From JAZDKP01 sp043802925 (GTDB lineage: Bacteria; Fibrobacterota; OXYB2-FULL-49-7; JAEUSG01): 28,408 bases of DNA. Below, in pieces: positions 16,797-25,075 of the stretch (position 1 is its first letter; every line of letters begins with the position of its first letter). Where the stretch lies: assembly GCA_043802925.1 (NCBI GenBank), contig JAZDKP010000276.1:1-28408 (forward strand), written 5' to 3'. The notes beneath the pieces were generated by a model. It was not told where the DNA came from. It ran no database searches and saw nothing but the letters and a program-made list of their open reading frames with translations. A program made the position numbers and the translations under genes.

Positions 16797-16808
16797 GAAT
16801 AATATCTT
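16779..16808 (+). promoter_or_regulatory. Promoter of the PAP2/M23 operon
   Basis: TTGCAT (16779-16784), 18 bp, TATCTT (16803-16808), then 8 nt to the ATG at 16817. The leader would be nearly absent. It overlaps the 5' end of the divergent DHH gene. Confidence 0.4.
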
Positions 16809-16816
16809 AACTTCTC

Positions 16817-17389
16817 ATGCTGGAACACCTCTTTGCACTCGACCGGGCCCTCTTTTTCCTCATCCACCGCGGGCTTGCCAACCGGTTCTTCGACCTGATT
16901 TTTCCCGTCATCACAAACGGGGTTTTCTGGATCGCACCCGCAATTCTCGGTGCCGCGCTTTTCTGGAAGCAGGACCCTCGGCGCGCACCCCGGGTTCTGC
17001 TCCTCGCGCTCCTTCTCATTACGGTAACCGACCCGCTGTCATCGCGCGCCATTAAGTCACAATTCAAACGCTTCCGTCCCTGTGATCCCCGCGCCGGACT
17101 CGAAAACGTCCACAGTCTCATTGGAACGCGCACCTCTCCCTCTTTCCCTTCGTCACATGCAGTCAATAGTTTCGCGCTCGCCTCCTTTTTCGCCTTCCTG
17201 TATCCCCGCCGCCGCGTCATCACGACCGGCGCCATCATCGCCGCGCTGGTCGGCTTTTCCCGCGTCTACGTGGGCGTCCATTTTCCGGGCGACGTCGCGG
17301 CCGGTGCGCTCATGGGTGTGGGCCTGGGACTCGGATTTGCCGTGCTCGCCAAGAAGACAGTGCTCCGCCGAATCGAGGCGCAGCCATGA
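16817..17389 (+). CDS. PAP2-family membrane phosphatase
   Basis: 190 residues with five or six membrane helices and all three PAP2 motifs: KSQFKRFRP (80-88), PSSH (111-114) and SRVYVGVHFPGD (148-159; catalytic His155). Enzymes of this family remove phosphate from membrane lipids such as undecaprenyl pyrophosphate, phosphatidylglycerophosphate or lipid A; the arrangement fits active sites facing the periplasm. The substrate cannot be decided. The stop overlaps the start of an M23 peptidase gene (ATGA, 17386-17389), and a link to undecaprenyl-phosphate recycling and peptidoglycan would make sense with that neighbour. Confidence 0.92.
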   Translation: MLEHLFALDRALFFLIHRGLANRFFDLIFPVITNGVFWIAPAILGAALFWKQDPRRAPRVLLLALLLITVTDPLSSRAIKSQFKRFRPCDPRAGLENVHSLIGTRTSPSFPSSHAVNSFALASFFAFLYPRRRVITTGAIIAALVGFSRVYVGVHFPGDVAAGALMGVGLGLGFAVLAKKTVLRRIEAQP

Positions 17390-18306
17390 AAATGAGATTG
17401 TTCCGGCATATCATTTTCATCGACAACAAGGGCCGTAGCCGTTCGTTCCGTGTGCCTGCCGTGGCTTCCTTCCTTGTGACCGTTCTCTTTTCGACCGCGG
17501 CCCTCTGTTTATTGCTGTTCACCGCGTTCTGGATCGTAAAAATCTCCACACGCGCCATGACCCTCCTGGCCGAACAGAAATCCGACCGGCTGCACAAACG
17601 CTACCTGTCGCTCAAATCCTATACCGGCCGCATGGAGGGCCGGTTCGACACCCTCTTTTACCGCGACGATCGCCGCCGCATGATCGCCGGCGCCTCGCAG
17701 GTCCGCAGCGACGTGCGCGAAGTCGGCATTGGCGGGCCCGTGGAAGGGGACGATGCCGAAGCCGCGATCACCCGGCGGAACGACCGCCAATACCAGGCCC
17801 TGAACGACCGGGTGGAAAAGCTGCTGCGTCAGTCAAGTTTCCATCTGTTCAGCCTGGACGAGTTCGCCGGATTCTTTGAGGAAAAGAAGATGGTCCTGAG
17901 CCACATTCCCACGCTGATTCCGTCCCAGGGCTTTTTTCATTCCAGCTTTGGCATGCGGTTCCACCCCATTCTGCACAAGCGCCGTATGCACAAAGGCATC
18001 GACATCGCAAACTTTTCGGGCGCCCCGGTCATGGCCGCGGCCAACGGCATCGCCAAGGTGGGTGTCAGCGAAACCTTTGGCACCTACGTGGTCCTGGACC
18101 ACCTGAACGGTTATACGACCATCTACGCCCATCTGTTTGCGGCCGCGGTGGAGCACAACACCCCGGTCCAGCGGGGCGATATTTTAGGCTACGTCGGAAA
18201 CAGCGGCCTCTCCAAAGGGCCCCATCTGCATTACGAAGTCCGGAAAAACGGCCAGCCCGTGGACCCCCTGCCCTATCTTCTCCCGCCCGATTATATAGTG
18301 GATTAA
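17386..18306 (+). CDS. M23-family metallopeptidase (membrane-anchored)
   Basis: 306 residues. A basic N-terminus (MKMRLFRHIIFIDNKGRSRSF) precedes a single membrane helix at about 25-50, then a coiled-coil-like linker (50-160) and an M23/LytM domain from about 180 to 300. Zinc-site motifs are present: GMRFHPI followed by HKGIDIA (HxxxD) and GPHLHYEVR (HxH), with GYTTIYAHL between them. All catalytic residues of an active endopeptidase appear intact, so it likely cuts peptide cross-links in peptidoglycan rather than acting as an EnvC-like activator. ATG 17386 overlaps the PAP2 stop; ATG 17392 is an alternative. The gene ends 1 bp before the convergent SPOR-protein stop, leaving no room for a separate terminator. 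Confidence 0.92.
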   Translation: MKMRLFRHIIFIDNKGRSRSFRVPAVASFLVTVLFSTAALCLLLFTAFWIVKISTRAMTLLAEQKSDRLHKRYLSLKSYTGRMEGRFDTLFYRDDRRRMIAGASQVRSDVREVGIGGPVEGDDAEAAITRRNDRQYQALNDRVEKLLRQSSFHLFSLDEFAGFFEEKKMVLSHIPTLIPSQGFFHSSFGMRFHPILHKRRMHKGIDIANFSGAPVMAAANGIAKVGVSETFGTYVVLDHLNGYTTIYAHLFAAAVEHNTPVQRGDILGYVGNSGLSKGPHLHYEVRKNGQPVDPLPYLLPPDYIVD

Positions 18307-18307
18307 A

Positions 18308-18928
18308 TCAGCCGCGAACGCGGATTTTTGACTGCACGACCCAGGCGTCGTAGCCCATGTCCGAAAGTTTGCGCTTGAGGGTCTTGGCCTCGTTCTCGTC
18401 CGCAAAGTTGCCTGCGCGGATTTTATAGTACGGGGCCTCGTAAATGACGTAGACAGGCTCGGTCAGAAGTCCCAGGAGGTCCTCCTTTTTGCGTTCCGCG
18501 TCCTTGAAGTCCGTGGTCGCGTAGATCTGGATGCGGAAGCCCTGCGTGACCCGCGTCCGTTGCGCGGCCGGGTCCAGGCCCGAATCGGCATCGGCCTTTC
18601 CGGCCGAATCCTCTTCCATCAACAACCGGCTTCGTGTGAGCGTAAGTTCGCTGTTCATGGAGGCGGAGTCGACCAGGGTATAGGCGTAGGGTTGCATGTC
18701 CTTTTTGCGGAGGACCGGCGGCAAGGCCGTGTCCGCAGCAGCGGACCTCACGTTCTCGGCTTTTGCGGCTGGCATCGGCGTGAGAGCCGAAAGGGGCGCC
18801 GCCAATGCCGCCTGTCTTTCGGGGATCCGTTTGACCGGTTTACCCACTTCGGGTGCGGATGTGGCGCAGGAATTCAACAGAAGAAGGGCCAGGGCTGCGA
18901 GCGCAAGGGCGAAAAGGGACCGTTTCAT
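18308..18928 (-). CDS. SPOR-domain lipoprotein
   Basis: 206 residues from the ATG at 18928 (an ATG at 18967 would precede the signal peptide with a non-typical stretch). MKRSLFALALAALALLLLNS leads to a lipobox LLNSC with Cys21. A low-complexity Ala/Pro linker runs to about 125, and the C-terminal SPOR domain is clear: QGFRIQIYATTDFKDAERKKEDL, YKIRAGNFADENEAKTLKRKL and DAWVVQSK. SPOR domains bind denuded peptidoglycan glycans, often at the division site. TATATT lies 8 nt upstream of the ATG in the short gap after the patatin gene, so a private promoter is possible in addition to read-through. Confidence 0.9.
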   Translation of the reverse strand: MKRSLFALALAALALLLLNSCATSAPEVGKPVKRIPERQAALAAPLSALTPMPAAKAENVRSAAADTALPPVLRKKDMQPYAYTLVDSASMNSELTLTRSRLLMEEDSAGKADADSGLDPAAQRTRVTQGFRIQIYATTDFKDAERKKEDLLGLLTEPVYVIYEAPYYKIRAGNFADENEAKTLKRKLSDMGYDAWVVQSKIRVRG

Positions 18929-18950
18929 TGGCGGATAATATAACAAAACG

Positions 18951-19904
18951 CTAGGAAGACGAACCACGGAAAAAACCGAACGGGAAGCCTTCGCGCCGCT
19001 TGCGGAGCTTGGTCACGATTTCGTCGGCCGCATTTTGGGCCGCGATCCGGCCGCGCTCAAGAAAGCGGGGGCCTTCGGAAAAATCGGTGAAGGAAATTCC
19101 GCGCAGGTCGGGCCGGATGAGCACGTCCGCGGCGCGGGCCTGGGGCAGGATGAGCGTGCGGGTCTGAAGGGACTGCGCACGCACAATGATGTTCACGATA
19201 TTATTGAGCGAAACCTCGCCCTCGTCGTTGGACAAGTCCACGGCAATGACAAACTCCGCGCCCAGCATTTTGGCCACGCCCACGGGCAGATTGTCGCAGA
19301 GCAAGCCGTCGCAGAGCATGCGATCGCCCATGTCCACGGGGTTGAAAATGCCGGGCACCGCGCAGGTGGCGCGCACGCTGTTCACCAAGGGCGCCTCCTG
19401 AAAGACCACTTTGTGGTAATAATAGGTCTTTTTCTGGGGCTGCTTCCGGGTCGCGGCGAGTGTGCGGCCGCAGAGGACGATTTCGTCGCCGGAGCGCAGG
19501 TCCGTGGTGATGACCGCCGTGGGGATGGAGAGGTCATCGAACGACTCCTTGCGTAGCGCGTCGCGGATGAACGCCTCGAGCTTTTGACCCTTGAACAGGG
19601 CGCGGCGGGGAATACCCCAATCCGAGATATTCTTCCATTCGAACGCAAGCGCGATTTTTTCGCACTCGGAAGCGATGGGCCGCGAGGCATACAGCGCGGC
19701 CATGAGCCCGCCGATGCTGTTGCCCACCAGGAGGTCGATTTTTATTTCCAGTTCCTCGAGCACCTTCAGCACGCCGAGCTGCGCCACTCCCTTGGCAAAG
19801 CCGCCGCCCAGCACCACGGCAACGCACGGCTGGATCTTCTTTTTCATGATGGCGCGGGAGAGGAAGGGAAAGGGGGTCTTGGCGAGGGCGTCGGAGAAAT
19901 TCAT
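18951..19904 (-). CDS. Patatin-like phospholipase
   Basis: 317 residues. The patatin fold is shown by an oxyanion-hole loop VVLGGGFAKGVAQLGVL (about 31-47; GGGxxKG with Lys where Arg is common), the nucleophile elbow GNSIGG (Ser in GxSxG, about 63) and the catalytic-dyad Asp in CDGLLCDNLPVG. The family hydrolyses acyl chains of phospholipids or other lipids; bacterial members of this short single-domain RssA/YchK-like type are mostly uncharacterised. There is no clear signal peptide, so it is probably cytoplasmic or peripheral. ATG 19904 is used; ATG 19847 (MKKKIQPCVAV) starts nearer the conserved domain and is equally possible. It begins 16 bp after the ATPase stop and is followed by the SPOR lipoprotein gene. 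Confidence 0.9.
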   Translation of the reverse strand: MNFSDALAKTPFPFLSRAIMKKKIQPCVAVVLGGGFAKGVAQLGVLKVLEELEIKIDLLVGNSIGGLMAALYASRPIASECEKIALAFEWKNISDWGIPRRALFKGQKLEAFIRDALRKESFDDLSIPTAVITTDLRSGDEIVLCGRTLAATRKQPQKKTYYYHKVVFQEAPLVNSVRATCAVPGIFNPVDMGDRMLCDGLLCDNLPVGVAKMLGAEFVIAVDLSNDEGEVSLNNIVNIIVRAQSLQTRTLILPQARAADVLIRPDLRGISFTDFSEGPRFLERGRIAAQNAADEIVTKLRKRREGFPFGFFRGSSS

Positions 19905-19920
19905 GGGATTTACTCTTTGT

Positions 19921-21091
19921 TTATGACAATATCCGATCCGCGGCGTTTGCCCAGCGTACCAAGCGATGGCCGCGTACGTTCACTTCCGGCGTGCCGTTAT
20001 AGACAATCCAGCCCTCTTTGGCCGATTCCGGACAGACCTTCTGAAAATTTACCAGCCCTTTAAAGAAGTCCGGATGATAAGTGGACGCGGATTTTATTTC
20101 AACCGGGACCAGTTTGCCTTGGATGCGGACAATCAAATCAACTTCGCTGCCGTTGGAATCGCGGTAAAAATGCAGGAAGGGTTCGCGGTCGGTGTGGAAA
20201 AGGTTTTTCCGGATGTCCGCGACCACGAGGTTCTCGAAAATAGCGCCGCGCAGGGGATCGCGTGCGATCTGTTCGGCGGACTCAAACCCCAGCAGGCAGG
20301 CCGCGAGGCCGGTGTCATAGAAATAGAGCTTGGGCGATTTGACCAGCCGCTTGCCGATGTTACTGTGCCAGGGCTGGAGCAGAAAGACGAGAAAAGAAGC
20401 TTCAAGGATGGAAAGCCACTCCTGGATGGTATGCACGGAAACCCCGACCTCGCTGGCCAGGGCGCTGGCGTTGAAGAGCTGACCCATGCGGCCCGCGCAC
20501 AGGCGGAGGAAGATTTCGAACTGCCGCAGGTTCTTGAGTTCAAAAATCTGCCGGAGATCGCGTTCGACATACAGGCTCAGGTAATCGCGGTAGATGGGGG
20601 TCGGTTTGAGTTTAGCCGCATGGATGCGGGGATAGAACCCGGTGAGCGCGAGTTTTTCGAAGGCCAGGGGGCTTCCGGGTCTTGCCAAGTTCGTGGAGTG
20701 TAAACGGCAGCAACTGAAGGAGCGCGGTCCGCCCGGCCAGGGACTGGGTGATCCGGTGGGTAATGGCAAATTGGTTGCTGCCCGTAAGGACAAAAAGCCC
20801 CTTGAAACCGGGTTCATCGACGATGCCCTGAATATAGGACGGGAGCTCCGGTGCGCGCTGGATTTCGTCGAGGATGGCGCCCTTGGGATACCGCGCGAGA
20901 AAGCCCTTCGCGTCACCCGTGGCCAGGGCCCGCTCTTCGGGGGACTCAAGGCTGACATAGGGAAGCTTGGGGAAGGTTTTGCGGGCCAGCGAGGTTTTGC
21001 CGGACTGACGCGGGCCGGTCAGCAGGATTACGGGCAGCGTTTTCGCCCGGCGGATCAACGCAGATTTAAGCTGGCGTTCTATCCAAGCCAT
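19921..21091 (-). CDS. AAA ATPase with DUF4143 C-terminal domain, frameshifted
   Basis: Two frames combine to a 389-residue ATPase of the AAA_14/DUF4143 family. The N-terminal frame (from ATG 21091) has Walker A GPRQSGKT (26-33), Walker B-like GAILDEIQRAPEL (71-83) and the sensor FVLTGSNQF. The second frame, ending at 19921, has GFYPRIH, YLSLYVERDLRQI, a winged-helix-like region (FNASALASEVGVSVHTIQEWL) and the DUF4143 nuclease-like end (YRDSNGSEVDLIV, LVPVEIKSA). One surplus base separates them, most simply in the G run at 20667-20671; removing it gives ELGKTRKPLAFEKLALTGFYP. The family is widespread and poorly understood, often near mobile or defence genes. It has a near-consensus promoter and a Shine-Dalgarno GGGAGGTG upstream. 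Sequencing error and true pseudogene are both possible. Confidence 0.85.
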
Positions 21092-21111
21092 GGGTTTTCA
21101 CCTCCCTGGAT

Positions 21112-21140
21112 AATATATATTCGTTCCGCGTGCCTGTCAA
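21112..21140 (-). promoter_or_regulatory. Near-consensus promoter of the AAA/DUF4143 gene
   Basis: On the minus strand TTGACA (21140-21135), 17 bp, TATATT (21117-21112). It is followed by GGGAGGTG just ahead of the ATG at 21091. Confidence 0.75.
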
Positions 21141-21151
21141 GCTATTTATGT

Positions 21152-21179
21152 AAATTTGCAGTAGTACTTCAAATTTGCA
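21152..21179. repeat. Direct repeat AAATTTGCA upstream of the ATPase promoter
   Basis: The 9-mer occurs at 21152-21160 and again at 21171-21179, start to start 19 bp (nearly two helical turns), just upstream of the -35 box at 21135-21140 relative to the minus-strand gene. Could be a binding site for a regulator; chance is not excluded. Confidence 0.35.
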
Positions 21180-21307
21180 TAAAATGAGATCGGCGCATCC
21201 GGGATGCCGGCTCGCTCATTTCAAATATTTTTCACTGTCCACGCCCGCGGACCAACGACACGAAGGCGACAAGGCATCACAGCATCTCCCGGCTTTCGCG
21301 AATCTTA

Positions 21308-21336
21308 TTGCAAACTGCCAAGCATTTGATTAGATT
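21308..21336 (+). promoter_or_regulatory. Promoter of the 940-residue repeat protein
   Basis: TTGCAA (21308-21313), 17 bp, TAGATT (21331-21336). The gene follows at 21408 with AAGGAG at 21395-21400, so the leader is about 65 nt. Confidence 0.5.
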
Positions 21337-21407
21337 AACCTCTGCAGGAACCCTTCCGGAGCATTCTGTTAAGGATTGATGCCCCAATACACCTAAGGAG
21401 CAAGATT

Positions 21408-24230
21408 ATGAAAACCATATCAGTCATACTTTCCCTTCTTTTCCTGTCTTTGGCACTTCATGCGCAGTCCCTCGTCCTTGTTTCCCCCAACGGCGGCGCA
21501 ACCTATGCCGGGGGCCAGCAGGTCAGCGTTTCCTGGATAGGGGACACCGCCATTCCCCGCGTGGGTATTGAGTACTCACTCACCCACGGTGACCCTTGGA
21601 CTCAAATTTCCTCCAATGAACAGCACTCCGGTTCCCTTCTTTGGACTGTTCCTTATTTGATGAATTCATCCGCCCAGGTCATTGTCCGGGCAACGGCCAT
21701 TGACATCAGCAATCCTCCTTCGGATGTTTCCGACGCGCCATTTACCATTTCAGCCGCGGCACCGGATGCCTACGAGCCCAACAATGACATGGCGCACGCC
21801 TACCGGCTCGCACTCGGCGATACGGTTCGCAGCGCCTTGGTCATCAGCAATATGCTGTACGATACCATGGGAGGCCCCGATACGTCGCGCGATGACGATT
21901 ATTACTCGTTTGACGCGTCCGCGGGTACGATCCTTTCCATCCGGCTGACCCATGTGGATTCCGGAAAGTACGGCATCCCGCAGATAAACCTGTTCAACGC
22001 TTCCGGTCTGTCCGTGGCATCGGGCAATACCAATCTCGATTATAATTGCATGGTTTCCGGGACCTATACCTGTAAAATCTTCACTTATAATTCATGGTGC
22101 AAATACAATTTGAGAATCATGGAGGGGGCCGCCAGCACCATCCACCTGACCTCCCCCAACGGCGGCGCCACATATGCCGCGGGACAAACCATTCCGGTTG
22201 CGTGGTCATCCACCGGCAATATAAATACCGTGCAACTTGAATATTCGCTGGATAACGGCGTAAACTGGCGCTGGATTACCAGCGGTTCCTATGGCGCCAG
22301 CGACAGTATTGCGTGGACAGCACCCTACCTCAAAAACAGCTGCATGCAGGGGCTCGTCAGGGTGCGTGCAGAAGGCATCGGCAACCCTCCTTCGGATGTT
22401 TCCGATGCAACATTTATAATTTCAGCCGCAATACCGGATGCATACGAACCCAACGATGATTTGGCCCACGCCTATCGGATTGCCCTTGGCGACACTGTGC
22501 GCAATGCCTTTGTAATCAGCAATATGCAGAGCGACACCATGGGGATGGATACGTCACGCGATGACGATTATTTCAAGTTTGACGCGTCCGCGGGCACACT
22601 TCTGTCCATCCGATTAAATAACGTGGATTCGGGCATGTACGGCCTTCCACAAATCAACCTCTTCAACGCTTCCGGTATATCAGTGGCTCAAGGTTATTCC
22701 AACCTTGATTATAATTGCGTGGTTTCCGGGACCTACACCATTAAAATCTTTACTTATGGCCCGTGGTGCACCTACAATCTGAGAGTGACAGCGGGCGCTC
22801 CCGGTACGGTCCATCTTTCATCCCCCAACAACGGCGACACGGTTGCCGCGGGGCAAGCCATTCCGGTTGCATGGTCCGCCACCGGCAACATCAGTTCCGT
22901 GCAACTCGATTATTCGCTTGACAACGGCGTGAACTGGCGCGAAATGGCGGGTTCCTGCTATGCTACCGGCAGCAGGCAATGGACTGCACCCTACCTCAAA
23001 AACGGCTGCGCGCAGGCGCTCATCAGGGTTTGCGCAGAAGGCATCAGCAACCCTCCATCGGACGTCTCCGACGCGCCGTTTACGATTTCTGCCGCAATAC
23101 CAGACGCTTACGAACCAAACGACGATTTGGCCCATGCCTATCGGATTGCCATCAGCGATACAGTGCGCAACGCCCTGGTCATGAGCAACATGGCATACGA
23201 CACCATGGCGGGCCCTGATACGTTGCGCGATAACGACTGTTTTAAGTTTGACGCATCCGCGGGCACGCTGGTTTCCATCCGCCTGTCCAACGCGGATTCC
23301 GGCATGTTCGGCCTTCCGCAAATCGCACTCTACGGTCCCGACAGCGCATTCATGACGCAGGGATACGGCCGACTGGCCATCAACATCCTCGCGACGGGAA
23401 CTTATTACTGCAAGATTTCGACCTGGGGCCTATGGTGCAAATATGGCCTGACCGTTTCGAGCGTCACACTGCTCAATGTCGATAGTATGACAATCGATTC
23501 CGCTTCGTTTGATTCTCTGGCCACGGATTCCACGGGAGCAAATTATACAGTCAACTTTGCCAGCAGCATAACGGATTTCAGCATGACGCTGACCCTCGAC
23601 AGCAAGGTTGCCGGTGAAATCAACACCGCCTCACTGCCCACCGGCCAAATCTATTCTTCTCCGGCTTCAGGCGTTCAAATAAAGGCGCTCTCCATTGACG
23701 CTTCGGCCGGAATATCAGCGGCCCTCAAGTACGCGGACATTATCATCCCCTATGATGTAGACAGCCTGAACGGCATTCCAGAGACCGCCATGGTCGTTTT
23801 GTGGCTGAATGATTCCACCGGCGAATGGGACCCCATTTCGTTTACGCTCGACACCGTACACAACCTGATCATTGCGCATACCACGCACTTCAGTATTTAC
23901 GGCTTGTTCGGAACAACGGAAGGGACACCGGTCCAGGCGACCGCGGTCGTTCCGGTGGCCTGGATGCTTTCCGCGTATCCAAATCCGGCCAACCCCGATG
24001 TCCGGATACGATACTCCGTGCCATCCACAGGTTTTGTTAATATTAACATCTATTCTATTGCCGGAAAATGCATAACGCAACTGGTTCGCAATCCTATGGA
24101 AAAAGGTACCTACAGCGTGGCATGGAACGGACGTGACGCTGACGGTTCCGGCGTTGCCAGCGGCGTCTACCTTGTACGCATGACAGCGGGCAGCAGGATG
24201 ATGCAGAAGCGGATTGTCTTGATTCGGTAA
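21408..24230 (+). CDS. Secreted repeat protein with three Ig-like/PPC-like units and FlgD-like C-terminus
   Basis: 940 residues. The signal peptide is MKTISVILSLLFLSLALHAQ. Residues 26-694 are three tandem units of exactly 223 residues. Each unit starts with SPN.G.T.AAGQ..VAW (an Ig-like strand pattern common in extracellular proteins), then a PPC-like domain (PDAYEPNDDLAHAYRI, SRDDDYFKFDASAGT, VSGTYTCKIFTY). A beta-rich region (about 695-850) ends in IIAHTTHFSIYGLFG. The last 85 residues are a FlgD Ig-like/sorting-type domain: YPNPANPDVRIRYSV, WNGRDADGSGVASGVYLVRM. The protein is probably carried to the cell surface, with an adhesive or matrix role; no catalytic motif was seen. Start at 21408 is supported by AAGGAG 7 nt before it. 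Confidence 0.88.
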   Translation: MKTISVILSLLFLSLALHAQSLVLVSPNGGATYAGGQQVSVSWIGDTAIPRVGIEYSLTHGDPWTQISSNEQHSGSLLWTVPYLMNSSAQVIVRATAIDISNPPSDVSDAPFTISAAAPDAYEPNNDMAHAYRLALGDTVRSALVISNMLYDTMGGPDTSRDDDYYSFDASAGTILSIRLTHVDSGKYGIPQINLFNASGLSVASGNTNLDYNCMVSGTYTCKIFTYNSWCKYNLRIMEGAASTIHLTSPNGGATYAAGQTIPVAWSSTGNINTVQLEYSLDNGVNWRWITSGSYGASDSIAWTAPYLKNSCMQGLVRVRAEGIGNPPSDVSDATFIISAAIPDAYEPNDDLAHAYRIALGDTVRNAFVISNMQSDTMGMDTSRDDDYFKFDASAGTLLSIRLNNVDSGMYGLPQINLFNASGISVAQGYSNLDYNCVVSGTYTIKIFTYGPWCTYNLRVTAGAPGTVHLSSPNNGDTVAAGQAIPVAWSATGNISSVQLDYSLDNGVNWREMAGSCYATGSRQWTAPYLKNGCAQALIRVCAEGISNPPSDVSDAPFTISAAIPDAYEPNDDLAHAYRIAISDTVRNALVMSNMAYDTMAGPDTLRDNDCFKFDASAGTLVSIRLSNADSGMFGLPQIALYGPDSAFMTQGYGRLAINILATGTYYCKISTWGLWCKYGLTVSSVTLLNVDSMTIDSASFDSLATDSTGANYTVNFASSITDFSMTLTLDSKVAGEINTASLPTGQIYSSPASGVQIKALSIDASAGISAALKYADIIIPYDVDSLNGIPETAMVVLWLNDSTGEWDPISFTLDTVHNLIIAHTTHFSIYGLFGTTEGTPVQATAVVPVAWMLSAYPNPANPDVRIRYSVPSTGFVNINIYSIAGKCITQLVRNPMEKGTYSVAWNGRDADGSGVASGVYLVRMTAGSRMMQKRIVLIR
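21483..23489 (+). repeat. Three tandem 669-bp coding repeats
   Basis: The marker TCCCCCAAC recurs at 21483, 22152 and 22821, giving two identical periods of 669 bp (223 codons). Copies differ mainly at third positions; the second and third look more alike than the first. The repeats code for the Ig/PPC-like units of the surface protein. Confidence 0.85.
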
Positions 24231-24243
24231 GGCGTAACCCCTC

Positions 24244-24271
24244 CGTTCCAGGCCGTCTCTGGCCCGGAACG
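24244..24271 (+). terminator. Hairpin after the repeat-protein gene
   Basis: CGTTCC-A-GGCC (24244-24254), six-base loop, GGCC-C-GGAACG (24261-24271): one internal mismatch. No T run follows, so it may act as a factor-dependent terminator or protect the 3' end. Confidence 0.45.
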
Positions 24272-24294
24272 AAGCAAAAACCAACGCCCTCTCA

Positions 24295-24318
24295 ACCGGC
24301 GACCTCCGTGTCGCCGGT
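24295..24318 (+). terminator. Second hairpin downstream of the repeat-protein gene
   Basis: Perfect 9-bp inverted repeat ACCGGCGAC / GTCGCCGGT with a six-base loop, followed by CAATGTTTATTCAT, weakly T-rich. With the hairpin at 24244-24271 it marks the end of the core-like DNA. From here to 24548 I see no gene, only a shift to AT-rich sequence. Confidence 0.45.
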
Positions 24319-24548
24319 CAATGTTTATTCATAAACTCGCCTTAGGCAGACCGATTTTGCTTGATTTCAGCGCTTTGGGCGTCTATCTTTCTTTTACAGG
24401 GCAGGAATGCCACCGGTTCGGGCAGGGATAGGTGGGATTTCCGTAAAGATGGCGGAGAATATTCTTATGCGCAATTTACATGTAGCGAGAAAAGCAAATT
24501 CCTATCAGTTAATTTAGTAATTGTAGAGATAAAAAAAGGAGGCAAAAA

Positions 24549-24911
24549 ATGGAAGAAAGAATAAAGTGGGTAGAATATAAGGGAATCAATATATTGCTTA
24601 GCGATTATAAAAAATTAAACGGTCCTGATTTTGTAAAAACAATTCAAGAGAGTGAAAAAATGACACTGAATTCCGGTAATAAAATTGTCTATGCAATCAA
24701 TGACATCACTGACAGTGTAATGGGCAATGAGTCAACTGCGGCTGCAAAACACTGGGAAGCCAATTGCAAAGAAAAAGGTATTGACCTGAAATTGGCGTTG
24801 GTCGGTATCGCCGGAATTAAAAAGGTATTGGCGAGTTTGATTAAAAGAAACGCGTATTTTGCATCAAGTCTCGATGATGCCAAAGAATGGTTGTTAAAAC
24901 AAAAGCAATAA
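24549..24911 (+). CDS. STAS/SEC14-like small protein
   Basis: 120 residues. The pattern IKWVEYKGINILLSDYKKLN, a helix ending in SEKMTLNSG, NKIVYAINDITDS, AAKHWEANCKEKG and KLALVGIAGIKKVLASLI..., ending in SLDDAKEWLLKQ, matches the SpoIIAA-like (STAS/SEC14) single-domain proteins. Their function is unknown; some are thought to bind lipids or small molecules. No DSSGL phosphoserine motif is present. A strong Shine-Dalgarno (AGGAGG, 24537-24542) fixes the start. The codon usage and base composition are AT-rich, unlike the core genes on the left, so the gene is probably acquired. An attC-like hairpin follows it directly, as would be expected if it were a gene cassette. Confidence 0.78.
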   Translation: MEERIKWVEYKGINILLSDYKKLNGPDFVKTIQESEKMTLNSGNKIVYAINDITDSVMGNESTAAAKHWEANCKEKGIDLKLALVGIAGIKKVLASLIKRNAYFASSLDDAKEWLLKQKQ

Positions 24912-24937
24912 CTTCTTGAGATTTTCATTTTTTTGTT

Positions 24938-24990
24938 TAATAACAATGGGTTAATTCCCCGCAGCTTGCTGCTGAGCCATTACGTTAGAT
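24938..24990. repeat. attC-like hairpin after the STAS/SEC14-like gene
   Basis: AACAATGG (24942-24949) pairs with CCATT-AC-GTT (24977-24986), an inner stem GCAGC-TT-GCTGC lies at 24961-24972, and the right edge is GTTAGAT (24984-24990), which fits the integron R' consensus GTTRRRY. The left box TAATAAC keeps only AAC of RYYYAAC. Position 27 bp after a small gene fits a cassette, but no integrase is in the window. Confidence 0.35.
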
Positions 24991-25046
24991 TCCCTTAGTT
25001 ACATTGAGCAAGGCGGCGGTCTTCGTCATCTCTTTTTCATCTCGCT

Positions 25047-25075
25047 TAATTGGCGCAGGCTTCCTGCGCCAATTA
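25047..25075. repeat. Perfect 13-bp inverted repeat
   Basis: TAATTGGCGCAGG (25047-25059), loop CTT, CCTGCGCCAATTA (25063-25075). Very stable as DNA or RNA hairpin; no T run on either side, so a plain terminator is unlikely. Confidence 0.7.

Noticed and set aside
24361..24564. 67-codon + strand frame ahead of the STAS/SEC14-like gene
   Set aside because: No Shine-Dalgarno, no family resemblance, and it overlaps the well-supported gene start.
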